Assembly (NCBI RefSeq): GCF_049199905.1
Contig: NZ_JBLZPK010000003.1
Location: 1 to 64,000, forward strand
DNA length: 64,000 nt
Reading direction: 5' to 3'
Source: Shinella sp032095155
GTDB lineage: Bacteria; Pseudomonadota; Alphaproteobacteria; Rhizobiales; Rhizobiaceae
This document shows positions 1-7,841 of this stretch, piece after piece; position 1 is the stretch's first letter, and each line of letters opens with the position of its first letter. Both the position numbers and the translations under genes were made by a program. The notes under the pieces are model-generated. The model searched no databases and had not been told where the DNA came from. It was given only the letters and a program-made list of their open reading frames with translations.

Positions 1-29
1 GGGCTATGTCGTCGTGCCGTGCGGGCCGT

Positions 30-548
30 TCAGTTGTTGCCGAAAGCGGTCTGCAACAGGTTGATCTGGGCCTGCACGCTGTTCTGATTGTCCGGCGCGA
101 AGGTCTGGGCGTCCTGCGGGCGGTAGATTTCGCGGTCGAGCAGGGCGATGCGGTTCTGCAGGCGCAGCGAGCGCTCGATGAGGTCGCGGAAGGCTTCCGG
201 CAGATCATTCCAGCCCGGCGCGGTCTTGTCGACGTTGAAGCTATCGAGGCGGACCTTGTTCTTTTCCGACAGCACCTGGTCGCGGTTCATCTCGCCATTG
301 TTGACAGCTCGCTGGAGCAGCAGCCATGACGCCATCTGCATCAGGCGGGTGGTGAGGCGCATCGATTCTGCTGCATAAAGCACCGAGGCCATGCGCGGCA
401 GGACCTTGGAGGCCTGGCGGCCGACGCCGTCGAGATAGCTTGCGGTTTCCTCGACGAGACCCATGCCCTCCGCGTACAGGGACTTGAATTGCGCCGACGA
501 CGCAACGTGGCCAGCAAAGCTGACGGTATTCAATCCTCTTTCGGACAT
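30..548 (-). CDS. rcdA: RcdA-like regulator of CtrA degradation (DUF1465)
   Basis: This 172-aa soluble, largely helical protein matches the DUF1465 family, whose characterised member is Caulobacter RcdA. In that organism RcdA is an adaptor that helps deliver CtrA and other substrates to the ClpXP protease at the swarmer-to-stalked transition, together with CpdR and PopA. No enzymatic motif is visible, which fits an adaptor. The N-terminal start MSERGLN is the only good one. A TTAA-N7-TTAA CtrA-type box lies 120 bp upstream (668-682), and CtrA is known to drive rcdA in Caulobacter. The assignment to the family is firm. The role in this organism is inferred, helped by ctrA, chpT and sciP lying in the same window. 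Confidence 0.85.
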   Translation of the reverse strand: MSERGLNTVSFAGHVASSAQFKSLYAEGMGLVEETASYLDGVGRQASKVLPRMASVLYAAESMRLTTRLMQMASWLLLQRAVNNGEMNRDQVLSEKNKVRLDSFNVDKTAPGWNDLPEAFRDLIERSLRLQNRIALLDREIYRPQDAQTFAPDNQNSVQAQINLLQTAFGNN

Positions 549-667
549 GGTTTCATCCCTGTTGAACGCACGACTTGCAGGTAACGGAAGGTTGGCTCAT
601 TCGGTTCCGAGCCGCCTTTTTGATGTCTTGAGGATGATCCCATAACCTAATTCGCGCAAGGGCATTC

Positions 668-682
668 TTAAGAAAGGGTTAA
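668..682 (-). promoter_or_regulatory. CtrA-type box upstream of rcdA
   Basis: The top strand reads TTAAGAAAGGGTTAA, an exact TTAA-N7-TTAA arrangement like the alphaproteobacterial CtrA consensus. It sits about 120 bp upstream of the rcdA start codon in an intergenic stretch (549-928) that otherwise holds only the small RNA candidate. Confidence 0.55.
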
Positions 683-730
683 TCTCCACAATTCTTTCGG
701 GACAGTGCACAGGCGCGTGGTCGCGCAAAT

Positions 731-830
731 AAAAAAAGAGCCGCGGAAAGCGGCTCTCAAGGTAAAACAGGGAGAAAAATCAGACCGATACCCCGAAGGG
801 AGAAAATGTCTGAACCCGGAAGAACCGGAT
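731..830 (-). ncRNA. candidate small RNA with strong terminator, CtrA box at its promoter
   Basis: On the minus strand a GC-rich hairpin (AGAGCCGC / GCGGCTCT, 737-757, loop of 5) is followed by seven U residues, a classic rho-independent terminator with no gene ending into it. Upstream, a -10-like TATTAC (842-837) lies just downstream of a perfect CtrA box (854-869), giving a predicted RNA of about 100 nt. The RNA would carry a small CCC-UUCG-GGG-type hairpin and two copies of UUCUCCC (around 770-778 and 801-808), which resemble anti-Shine-Dalgarno motifs of trans-acting rhizobial sRNAs. It encodes no convincing ORF. The 5' end is estimated. Confidence 0.5.
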
Positions 831-853
831 GTGCTAGTAATAACGTGTAAGGC

Positions 854-869
854 TTAATGGCCGGTTAAC
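854..869. promoter_or_regulatory. perfect CtrA box (TTAA-N7-TTAAC)
   Basis: The top strand reads TTAATGGCCGGTTAAC. It fits the full consensus in one orientation, and the other strand also has TTAA-N7-TTAA. It lies between the sRNA candidate (minus strand, 731-830) and the end of the DUF1192 gene, which also runs on the minus strand. The sRNA is therefore the only sensible target downstream. Confidence 0.6.
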
Positions 870-928
870 TCTATTGTTGTTTTGCCGCTTCCTGTGCTTT
901 TTCGGCATGGCTGCGGCAAGGCTCGTGT

Positions 929-1117
929 CTAGCGGAACAGGCTTTCGGCCGCCGAGCGGCTGGCGCCCTTTTTCGCCTTCTCTGATTCGAGACGGGCGAT
1001 TTCTTCTTTCAGAAGGTCGATTCGCGCGGAAAGCTCGTCGACGGACAAGAGCGAGAGATCGCTGCCGATCTCATGCGCGGTCTTCTTCACCGGGCGGTCG
1101 TCGTCGAAGAGGCTCAT
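929..1117 (-). CDS. DUF1192 family small protein
   Basis: This 62-aa acidic protein begins MSLFDDDRP and has a C-terminal coiled-coil segment (about residues 25-50, rich in E, L and K heptads). It matches DUF1192, a short family restricted largely to alphaproteobacteria and without a known function. Its start codon overlaps the stop of the upstream MFS transporter gene in an ATGA arrangement, so the two are probably translationally coupled. No membrane segment or catalytic motif is visible. Confidence 0.75.
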   Translation of the reverse strand: MSLFDDDRPVKKTAHEIGSDLSLLSVDELSARIDLLKEEIARLESEKAKKGASRSAAESLFR

Positions 1118-2394
1118 GCGGTCTCACCCTCTTGTTGCTCGTCGGCGGCTGCCTGGGTCTGGGGCAGGGCGCGCGGCGAAAGCTGAAGGCTTTCCGGCGT
1201 CGTCAGCGTGCCGGGATTGATGGTTGTATAGGCGTCGCGCATCTCGGCGGGCTTTGCCTTGCGGCGCTGGCTGCGGAAGATGGCGTAGGCGGTGATCAGG
1301 ATATGCGCGCAGCAGGTGACGAAGAACAGGGCATAGGGACCTATCGCCGACATGACCGGGCCGCCGACCGTCGGGCCGATGATCGTGCCGATGCCGTAGA
1401 GCAGCAGCAGGCCGCCGGAAACCTTGACGAAGTCCTCGGGGCTGGCGAAGTCGTTGGCGTGGGAAACGGCGATGGGATAGAGCGCGTTCGCCATGGCACC
1501 GTAAAGGGCGGTCAGCACGAGCAGCACGGTGACATTGGCCGGCTGGAAGACGAAGAGCGCGAGGCCGGCGGCGGCGGCGATGGCCGAAAGCGTCGCCAGC
1601 ACGATGCGCCGGTCGATACGGTCGGACATGCGGCCGGCCGGCAGCTGCATGACGGCGCCGGCGAAGATCGCCACGCTCATCATGGTGGCGATCATGCCGG
1701 AGGGAAGCCCGACCTGTGCGCCAAAGACGGCGCCGAGCGTGCCGAAGGCGCCGTTGGCAAGGCCGATCAGTACGATGCCGACGCAGGCGATCGGCGAGGT
1801 GCGGAAGAGGGCGGGGATATCGAGCCGCACCTGCTTCAGCGGCTGCGGCGAGGCGGCGGTGGAGAGTGTCGTCGGCAGCATGGCGAAGCAATAGAGGATG
1901 CCGGCGAACATGAAGAGGATTGGCGTCGTCACGTCGCCGAGCGCCACCGTCATCTGGCCGCCGACCGTGCCGATCAGCGTGATGGCGATGTAGAGCGAGA
2001 AGATCAGGCCGCGGCTCTCGTTGGTGGCGCGCTCGTTCAGCCAGCTTTCGATGATCATCGAGGTGCCGGCGATCGAGAAGCCCGTAATGGCGCGCAATGC
2101 GATCCACCAGAACGGATCGACGAGGATGCCGGTCAGAAGCGCGATGATGGCGATGAGCGAGGCGAAGCCCGAGAAGGCGCGCACATGGCCGATGCGCTTG
2201 ACGATGGTGGGCGCCAGGAGGCAGCCGAGCACGAAGCCGGAAGCCCAGGAGGTGCCGAGCAGGCCGAGCATCGTCGTCTCATAGCCTTCGAAGGCGCCGC
2301 GCATGGGAAGCAGCAGGCCATGCAGGCCATTCCCGAGGAACAGGAACAGCGTGCCCATGAGCAGCGCGAAGACGGATATGAGGTTATTGCGCAT
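1114..2394 (-). CDS. major facilitator superfamily transporter
   Basis: This 426-aa protein has about twelve hydrophobic segments in two halves, with an MFS-like loop (IVKRIGHVR) after the second segment and a matching one (MSDRIDRR) in the second half. It belongs to the inner-membrane MFS permeases of the CynX/YcaD-like type, and the substrate cannot be read from sequence. I start it at MRNNLISVF rather than nine codons upstream because that places the first membrane helix at the usual distance. The C-terminal 60 residues are hydrophilic and cytoplasmic. It overlaps the downstream DUF1192 gene by 4 bp. Confidence 0.8.
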   Translation of the reverse strand: MRNNLISVFALLMGTLFLFLGNGLHGLLLPMRGAFEGYETTMLGLLGTSWASGFVLGCLLAPTIVKRIGHVRAFSGFASLIAIIALLTGILVDPFWWIALRAITGFSIAGTSMIIESWLNERATNESRGLIFSLYIAITLIGTVGGQMTVALGDVTTPILFMFAGILYCFAMLPTTLSTAASPQPLKQVRLDIPALFRTSPIACVGIVLIGLANGAFGTLGAVFGAQVGLPSGMIATMMSVAIFAGAVMQLPAGRMSDRIDRRIVLATLSAIAAAAGLALFVFQPANVTVLLVLTALYGAMANALYPIAVSHANDFASPEDFVKVSGGLLLLYGIGTIIGPTVGGPVMSAIGPYALFFVTCCAHILITAYAIFRSQRRKAKPAEMRDAYTTINPGTLTTPESLQLSPRALPQTQAAADEQQEGETA

Positions 2395-2546
2395 GTGATT
2401 TCCGCAGGTTCGCCGATGCAATAGGAATAACGCGCCGCGCGCCGATTGCCAGATGCAAAGGCGACATGGTGCAGGATTTTCAACCCCTGCGCTGATCGCT
2501 TGGAAAAATGTCCCGGGTGTGACAGGAAGGGCGAAGAAGGGCCGTC

Positions 2547-2702
2547 ATGTCGAAAATCCTCCCCGCTTTGCTGCTTGCCGCCATGCTGCTGCATATCATC
2601 CGCCCCATCGGTCTGCCGGGGCTGCGGCGGCGTGCGGATTTCTGGAAGATCGCGGTCGGCGCGATTGTGCTGATGATGCTGACGGTGCTCATCCGGCCGT
2701 AG
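2547..2702 (+). CDS. 51-aa two-helix membrane peptide
   Basis: A short reading frame, MSKILPALLLAAMLL... ending ...MLTVLIRP, encodes 51 aa with two hydrophobic stretches (residues 4-18 and 34-50) separated by a basic loop (LRRRADFWK). GGAAGGGCGAAGAAGG lies just upstream as a plausible ribosome binding site. Codons favour G/C at position 3 as in neighbouring real genes. I recognise the type as a conserved small rhizobial membrane protein but know no function. It stands alone, divergent from the MFS gene and followed at once by the palindromic repeat. Confidence 0.6.
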   Translation: MSKILPALLLAAMLLHIIRPIGLPGLRRRADFWKIAVGAIVLMMLTVLIRP

Positions 2703-2716
2703 GGGAGGAACAACAA

Positions 2717-2824
2717 CCTCTCCTCCGTCATGCTCGGGCTTGACCCGAGCATCCATCCACACGGTACGTCCTCGCTTGCGGCTGTGGATCCTCGGGTCAA
2801 GCCCGAGGATGACGGAGGAGGGGA
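2717..2824. repeat. palindromic intergenic repeat with 34-bp imperfect arms
   Basis: Two inverted arms (2721-2754 and 2786-2819), each built around CTCGGGCTTGACCCGAG or its complement, flank a 31-bp centre. Each arm is itself a hairpin, so the element can form a cruciform or a double stem-loop. The CCGTCATNCTCGGG / CTTGACCCGAG core is a very common intergenic repeat of Rhizobiales. It may act as a transcription end for the 51-aa gene. Confidence 0.7.
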
Positions 2825-2850
2825 CGGGTACTCACCGCGCTCCGAAACGC

Positions 2851-2874
2851 AAAAGGGCCACCCGAAGGTGGCCC
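2851..2874 (-). terminator. rho-independent terminator of the 24-codon unit
   Basis: On the minus strand an 8-bp perfect stem GGGCCACC/GGTGGCCC with a UUCG tetraloop is followed by UUUU. It ends the transcription unit that begins at about 3034. Confidence 0.8.
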
Positions 2875-2929
2875 CCATGAGGTTTGGTCCGGTGCGGACC
2901 CGGGTCTTAGGACCCGAAGGAAGGCGGGA

Positions 2930-3004
2930 TCAGAACGAGGGCTGCCTCGTTTCGTTCACCACAATTCCCATGCCCGAAGCCAAGACCGAAATCTCATTAG
3001 ACAT
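2930..3004 (-). CDS. 24-aa small ORF in its own transcription unit
   Basis: MSNEISVLASGMGIVVNETR followed by QPSF and a stop. A strong Shine-Dalgarno GGAAGG lies 8 nt before the ATG. A promoter (TTGCGC-16-TACATT, 3042-3069) and a UUCG terminator (2851-2874) bracket it, giving an RNA of about 185 nt. Between stop codon and terminator there are two more small hairpins (CGGGTC/GACCCG and GGTCC/GGACC). The unit starts just after the pgk stop. The peptide has no signal or membrane motif. It could be a real microprotein, a leader-type peptide or a dual-function sRNA. I do not recognise it. Confidence 0.45.
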   Translation of the reverse strand: MSNEISVLASGMGIVVNETRQPSF

Positions 3005-3041
3005 TGGATCACCTTCCTTTCTGTTCGTTGACGTTACACAG

Positions 3042-3069
3042 AATGTAGGCGATCCCACGCCAAGCGCAA
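3042..3069 (-). promoter_or_regulatory. sigma70-like promoter for the 24-codon unit
   Basis: On the minus strand TTGCGC (-35) and TACATT (-10) are separated by 16 bp, which predicts a start near 3034 and a 5' leader of about 30 nt before the ORF. The promoter lies between the pgk stop codon and the small ORF, so the unit need not depend on pgk read-through. Confidence 0.4.
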
Positions 3070-3079
3070 GACCCCGTCG

Positions 3080-4279
3080 TTATTTCTGCTGATGCAGGAT
3101 ATCGACGCCCGGCAGCGGCTTGCCTTCCATCCATTCCAGGAACGCGCCGCCGGCGGTCGAGACATAGGTGAAATCGTTGGCCACACCGGCATGGTTGAGG
3201 GCGGCGACCGTATCGCCGCCACCGGCGACGGAGACGAGCTTGCCGGCTTTGGTCTGTTCGGCCGCATGCTTGGCGGCAGCGACCGTCGCGGTGTCGAAGG
3301 GGGCGATTTCGAAGGCGCCGAGCGGGCCGTTCCAGACGAGCGTCGAAGCGCGCGAAATCCAGGCATTCACGGCCTCGATGGTCTTCGGGCCGACGTCGAG
3401 CATCATGGCGTCGGCCGGAATGGCGTTGACATCGACCACTTCGTTTTCGGCATTGGCCTTGAACTCGCGGGCGACGACGCCGTCTTCCGGCAGAACGATG
3501 GCGCAGGTCGCCGTGGCGGCCTCGATCATGATCTGCTTGGCGGTCTCGGCGAGGTCGTGCTCGCAGAGCGACTTGCCGACATTGGTGCCGCGGGCGGCGA
3601 GGAAGGTGTTTGCCATGCCGCCGCCGATGACAAGCGCGTCGACCTTCTTCACGAGGTTCATCAGCAGATCGATCTTGGTGGAGACCTTCGCGCCGCCGAC
3701 GATGGCGACGACCGGGCGGTTCGGATTGCCGAGGCCTTTTTCAAGCGCTTCGAGTTCCGCCTGCATGGTGCGGCCGGCATAGGCGGGCAGGAGATGCGCG
3801 AGGCCCTCGGTCGAGGCATGCGCGCGGTGCGCGGCCGAGAACGCGTCGTTGACATAGATGTCGCCATTGGCGGCAAGCGCTGCGGTGAAATCAGGGTTGT
3901 TCTTCTCTTCGCCTTTGTGGAAGCGGGTGTTTTCGAGAAGCAGGATACCGCCATTGTCGAGGGCTGCGATAGCGGAGGCTGCCGTCTCGCCGATGCAGTC
4001 GGAGGCGAAGTTTACGGTGGTGCCGAGCACGTCGTTGACCGCCGGCAGAATCTGCTCCAGCGACATGTCGGCGACGACTTCACCCTTCGGACGGCCGAAA
4101 TGGGCGAGCAGGATGACCTTGGCGCCCTTCCTGGACAGTTCTTGGATGGTGGGGGCGACGCGCTCGATGCGGGTCGCATCGGTGACCTTGCCGTCCTTGA
4201 CGGGCACGTTGAGATCGACGCGGACGAGCACGCGCTTGCCGGCGATGTCGGTGAGATTGTCGAGGGTCTTGAAGGTCAT
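3080..4279 (-). CDS. pgk: phosphoglycerate kinase
   Basis: This 399-aa cytosolic enzyme interconverts 1,3-bisphosphoglycerate plus ADP and 3-phosphoglycerate plus ATP in glycolysis and gluconeogenesis. Visible family motifs are RVDLNVP near residue 20, HFGRPKG, NDAFSAAHRAHAS, GGAKVSTKIDLL and the C-terminal nucleotide loop GGGDT. I begin at MTFKTLDNL, the family's normal N-terminus, preceded by GGAGCC. The same frame runs on upstream through an intergenic repeat and that extension is not coding. It follows gap on the same strand, but a terminator and a repeat element lie between them, so part of its expression probably comes from its own promoter in the 4280-4456 interval. Confidence 0.97.
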   Translation of the reverse strand: MTFKTLDNLTDIAGKRVLVRVDLNVPVKDGKVTDATRIERVAPTIQELSRKGAKVILLAHFGRPKGEVVADMSLEQILPAVNDVLGTTVNFASDCIGETAASAIAALDNGGILLLENTRFHKGEEKNNPDFTAALAANGDIYVNDAFSAAHRAHASTEGLAHLLPAYAGRTMQAELEALEKGLGNPNRPVVAIVGGAKVSTKIDLLMNLVKKVDALVIGGGMANTFLAARGTNVGKSLCEHDLAETAKQIMIEAATATCAIVLPEDGVVAREFKANAENEVVDVNAIPADAMMLDVGPKTIEAVNAWISRASTLVWNGPLGAFEIAPFDTATVAAAKHAAEQTKAGKLVSVAGGGDTVAALNHAGVANDFTYVSTAGGAFLEWMEGKPLPGVDILHQQK

Positions 4280-4290
4280 GGCACGGCTCC

Positions 4291-4394
4291 TAGAGCAATT
4301 CCAGCAAAAGTGCGCAGCGGTTTTGCGTCCGGAATTGCGGAAAAACAAAGAGGTAAAGCGTTTTCGCGATTCGAAGAAAAGCGCAAATGCTCTA
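4291..4394. repeat. rhizobial mosaic intergenic repeat, full copy
   Basis: The element is bounded by TAGAGCA (4291-4297) and its inverse TGCTCTA (4388-4394). Inside, GCAATTCC (4295-4302) pairs with GGAATTGC (4331-4338), and GCGTTTTC with GAAGAAAAGCGC forms a second hairpin. I know this as an abundant Rhizobium/Agrobacterium intergenic element. A 44-bp half copy with identical arm spacing lies at 51304-51347. Confidence 0.75.
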
Positions 4395-4412
4395 ATGTGT
4401 CGTCTGGTCAAG

Positions 4413-4445
4413 AAAAAACACCCGGACATCGCTGTCCGGGTGTTT
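4413..4445 (-). terminator. terminator after gap
   Basis: A 13-bp perfect stem (AAACACCCGGACA / TGTCCGGGTGTTT, loop of 4) is followed on the minus strand by a U run. It lies directly downstream of the gap stop codon. Confidence 0.85.
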
Positions 4446-4456
4446 CGTGTTTCTGC

Positions 4457-5458
4457 TTAGATCAGCTTGCCGAAGGCAACGGCCGTGTCGGACATGCGGT
4501 TCGAGAAGCCCCATTCGTTGTCGTACCAGGACAGGATGCGAACGAGGTTGCCGTCGAGAACCTTGGTCTGGTCGGCAGCGAAGTTCGACGAGTTGCTGTC
4601 GTGGTTGAAGTCGATCGAAACCAGCGGGCCGGTGACGTAGTCGAGGATGCCCTTCAGTTCGCCTTCGGCGGCTTCCTTGATGGCAGCGTTGACTTCTTCA
4701 GCCGTTACGTTGCGCGACGGTACGAACTTCAGGTCGACGACCGAGACGTTCGGGGTCGGCACGCGGATGGCCGAACCGTCGAGCTTGCCCTTGAGCTGCG
4801 GCAGCACGAGGCCGACGGCCTTGGCAGCACCCGTCGAGGTCGGGATCATGGAGAGCGCTGCCGCGCGGGCGCGGTAGAGGTCCTTGTGCATCGTGTCGAG
4901 GGTCGGCTGATCACCCGTGTAGGAGTGGATCGTCGTCATGTAGCCCTTCTCGATGCCGAAGGCCTTGTCGAGAATGTAGGCGACGGGCGCCAGGCAGTTC
5001 GTCGTGCAGGATGCGTTCGAGATGACTCGGTCGTCCTTGGTCAGCGTGTTGTGGTTGACGCCGTAGACGATCGTCTTGTCGGCATTGTCGCACGGTGCGG
5101 AGACGATGACGCGCTTGGAGCCGTTGGCGAGATGCGCGCCGGCCTTTTCCTTCGTCGTGAACAGGCCGGTGCATTCCAGCGCGATGTCGACGTCGCCCCA
5201 GGGCAGTTCCTTCGGGTCGCGGATCGCAGTGACGCGGATCGGGCCGCGGCCGACGTCGATGGTGTCGCCGGAAACGGTGACGGTGCCCGGGAATTTGCCG
5301 TGGACGGAATCGTAGCGAACGAGGTGCGCGTTGGTCTCGACCGGGCCGAGGTCGTTGACGGCGACGACTTCGATGTCGGTGCGGCCGGATTCGACGATGG
5401 CGCGGAGCACGTTACGGCCGATGCGGCCAAAACCGTTGATGGCAACTTTCACAGTCAT
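4457..5458 (-). CDS. gap: glyceraldehyde-3-phosphate dehydrogenase, type I
   Basis: This 333-aa enzyme oxidises glyceraldehyde 3-phosphate with NAD(P)+ and phosphate to 1,3-bisphosphoglycerate. The Rossmann motif NGFGRIGR is at residues 8-15, the catalytic centre SNASCTTNC places the nucleophile at Cys151, and WYDNEWGFSNR closes the C-terminal domain. Length is standard. It lies 71 bp after tkt on the same strand. That spacer contains a GC-rich stem-loop (about 5498-5521) without a U tract, which may tune or protect the mRNA. The order tkt-gap-pgk is the usual rhizobial arrangement linking the non-oxidative pentose phosphate route with lower glycolysis. Confidence 0.97.
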   Translation of the reverse strand: MTVKVAINGFGRIGRNVLRAIVESGRTDIEVVAVNDLGPVETNAHLVRYDSVHGKFPGTVTVSGDTIDVGRGPIRVTAIRDPKELPWGDVDIALECTGLFTTKEKAGAHLANGSKRVIVSAPCDNADKTIVYGVNHNTLTKDDRVISNASCTTNCLAPVAYILDKAFGIEKGYMTTIHSYTGDQPTLDTMHKDLYRARAAALSMIPTSTGAAKAVGLVLPQLKGKLDGSAIRVPTPNVSVVDLKFVPSRNVTAEEVNAAIKEAAEGELKGILDYVTGPLVSIDFNHDSNSSNFAADQTKVLDGNLVRILSWYDNEWGFSNRMSDTAVAFGKLI

Positions 5459-5529
5459 GTGGGGTCTCTCCCTATGGATAATCTCTTGGCGACGTCAGGG
5501 CGCGGCGGGAGGCCGCGCCCGACAGGCAA

Positions 5530-7512
5530 TCAGGCGAGCTTGGCTTCCGCCGCGGCGACGACAGCTTCCGGCGTGATGCCGAAGTGCTTGTAGAGCTCCT
5601 TGTAGGGACCCGAGGCGCCGAAGGAGGACATGCCGATGAAGATGCCGTCCGAGCCGATGAAGTGATCCCAGCCCTGGCGGATGCCGGCTTCGACGGCGAT
5701 CTTGACCGGCGAATTGCCGATGACCGCCTTCTGGTAGGCTTCCGGTTGCTCGGCGAAGAGCTCGACGCAGGGCACGGAGACGACGCGGGTCGAGATGCCC
5801 TTGGCCGACAGGGCCTGCTGGGCCTTCACGGCAATTTCGATTTCCGAGCCGGAAGCGAAGATCGTCACTTGCGCATCGCTGGCCGATACGAGGTCATAAG
5901 CACCGCGGGCGCAAAGGTTCTCTTCCTCATATTCCAGGCGAACCGGCATCAGGTTCTGGCGGGTCAGCGCGATGGCGGACGGGCGGTTGTGGCTTTCGAG
6001 CGCCAGCTGCCAGACTTCTGCCGTTTCCGTGGCGTCGGCCGGGCGGAAGACGAGCAGGTTCGGAATGGCGCGGAGTGCTGCCATGTGCTCGACGGGCTGG
6101 TGCGTCGGGCCGTCTTCGCCGAGGCCGATGGAATCGTGCGTCAGGACGTGGATGACGCGGATGCCCATCAGCGCGGCAAGGCGGATCGACGGGCGGCAAT
6201 AGTCCGAGAAGATCAGGAAGCCACCGGAATAGGGGATCAGGCCGCCATGAAGTGCGATGCCGTTCATGGCGGCTGCCATGCCGTGCTCGCGCACGCCGTA
6301 GTGGACGTAGCGGCCGGAGAAGTCGGTCGGGGTGATCGACTTGGTCTGGCTCGTCTTGGTGTTGTTCGAGCCGGTTAGGTCGGCCGAGCCGCCGAGCGTT
6401 TCCAGGAGAACGCCGTTGATGACCTCAAGGGCATCTTCCGAGGCCTTGCGGGTGGCCGGGTTCGGCTTGGTTTCGGCGAGCTTCTTCTTGTAGGCCGAGA
6501 TGGCCGAGTCGAGGCTGCTTTCGAGATCGCCGGCAAAGCGGCGGACGAACTGAGCCTTCTTCTCGGCATCCGTCTTCTCGAGGCGGGCGTCCCATTCCTT
6601 GTGAGCCTTGGCGGAGCGAAGGCCGGCCAGGCGCCAGGCGTCGAGCACGTCGGAGGGCACGACGAAGGCTTCCGATTCCCAGTTCAGCGCCTTGCGGGTG
6701 GCGGCGATTTCTTCCGCGCCGAGCGGCGAACCGTGCACCTTGTGCGTGCCGGCCTTGTTCGGGGCGCCGAAACCGATCGTCGTTTTGCAGGCGATCATGG
6801 TCGGCTTGTCGGACTTCTGGGCTTCCTCGATGGCAGCGGCGATCGCGTCCGGATCATGGCCGTCGATGGCGATGGTGTGCCACTGGCTGGCGCGGAAGCG
6901 GGCATGCTGGTCGGTCGAGTCGGCAATCGAGATCGGGCCATCGATCGAAATGTTGTTGTCGTCCCAGAAGACGATCAGCTTGTTGAGCTTCAGGTGGCCG
7001 GCAAGCGAGATGGCTTCCTGGCTGATGCCTTCCATGAGGCAGCCGTCACCGACAAGCGCGTAGGTGTAGTGCTCCATGAGGTCGGAACCGAACTCGTCGC
7101 GCAGCTTGCGCTCGGCGAGCGCCATGCCGACGGCATTGGCAATGCCCTGGCCGAGCGGACCGGTGGTCGTCTCGATGCCAGCGGCGTGGCCATATTCCGG
7201 GTGACCGGCCGTCTTGGCGCCAAGCTGGCGGAAATTCTTAATCTCGTCGATCGTGATGTCTTCGTAGCCCGTCAGATAGAGCAGCGAGTAGAGCAGCATC
7301 GAGCCGTGACCGGCCGACAGCACGAAACGGTCACGGTTCGGCCAGGACGGGGTCTTCGGATCGAAGGACAGGAAGCGGGTGAAAAGAACCGTTGCGATAT
7401 CTGCTGCGCCCATGGGCAGGCCGGGGTGACCCGAGTTCGCCTTTTCCACGGCATCCATGGAAAGGAAGCGAATTGCGTTCGCCATCCGGTCGTGTTTTTC
7501 GCGAGAGATCAT
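5530..7512 (-). CDS. tkt: transketolase
   Basis: This 660-aa thiamine-diphosphate enzyme transfers two-carbon units between sugar phosphates in the pentose phosphate pathway. The N-terminal SGHPGLPMGAA block, the ThDP/Mg motif VGDGCLMEGISQEA followed by DDNNISIDG, the central pyrimidine domain with EHGMAAAMNG, and the C-terminal domain ending in EAKLA are all present at normal spacing. I start at MISREKHDRMANAIRF. The same frame runs 89 codons further upstream, but that part lacks family similarity and overlaps the promoter region. It is the first gene of the tkt-gap-pgk group and diverges from the DUF4164-zapA pair. Confidence 0.97.
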   Translation of the reverse strand: MISREKHDRMANAIRFLSMDAVEKANSGHPGLPMGAADIATVLFTRFLSFDPKTPSWPNRDRFVLSAGHGSMLLYSLLYLTGYEDITIDEIKNFRQLGAKTAGHPEYGHAAGIETTTGPLGQGIANAVGMALAERKLRDEFGSDLMEHYTYALVGDGCLMEGISQEAISLAGHLKLNKLIVFWDDNNISIDGPISIADSTDQHARFRASQWHTIAIDGHDPDAIAAAIEEAQKSDKPTMIACKTTIGFGAPNKAGTHKVHGSPLGAEEIAATRKALNWESEAFVVPSDVLDAWRLAGLRSAKAHKEWDARLEKTDAEKKAQFVRRFAGDLESSLDSAISAYKKKLAETKPNPATRKASEDALEVINGVLLETLGGSADLTGSNNTKTSQTKSITPTDFSGRYVHYGVREHGMAAAMNGIALHGGLIPYSGGFLIFSDYCRPSIRLAALMGIRVIHVLTHDSIGLGEDGPTHQPVEHMAALRAIPNLLVFRPADATETAEVWQLALESHNRPSAIALTRQNLMPVRLEYEEENLCARGAYDLVSASDAQVTIFASGSEIEIAVKAQQALSAKGISTRVVSVPCVELFAEQPEAYQKAVIGNSPVKIAVEAGIRQGWDHFIGSDGIFIGMSSFGASGPYKELYKHFGITPEAVVAAAEAKLA

Positions 7513-7841
7513 GACTGTTCCGTCTTCTTCGGAGTGTTGGGCCCGACACCTTTCTGAGCATCGGTTAGGAAGCGGGTGACACATAGCAGGTGCACCGTCG
7601 GAGTCAACGAATTCGGCGGTTTTTCCGGCATTTGAGGGCCGTTTCCGCCACCTTTTTCGGCCTTTGCGAAAAGCTGTCGCAGCCATTCTTTGCAACCCGC
7701 CGAACGGCTGATCCACAGCGGGTTTCCGGCGTTGCCGGTCGTGCTGTTGACGCTTATGCCCGCAGTTGAATACTGTCAAAGCGAGAGAACCGGCGCTGGC
7801 GGCGGCGATTCGCGTTTTTTGAGAGTGCCGGTGAAGGCTTT

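Noticed and set aside
874..2424. Long open frame on the plus strand (516 codons) opposite the MFS and DUF1192 genes
   Set aside because: It is antisense to two well-supported genes, has low-complexity Arg/Gly/Asp/Glu content, and no family similarity. Long shadow frames are expected at this GC content.
3092..5593. 833-codon frame on the plus strand opposite pgk and gap
   Set aside because: It is a mirror of two conserved enzymes and has no recognisable domain.
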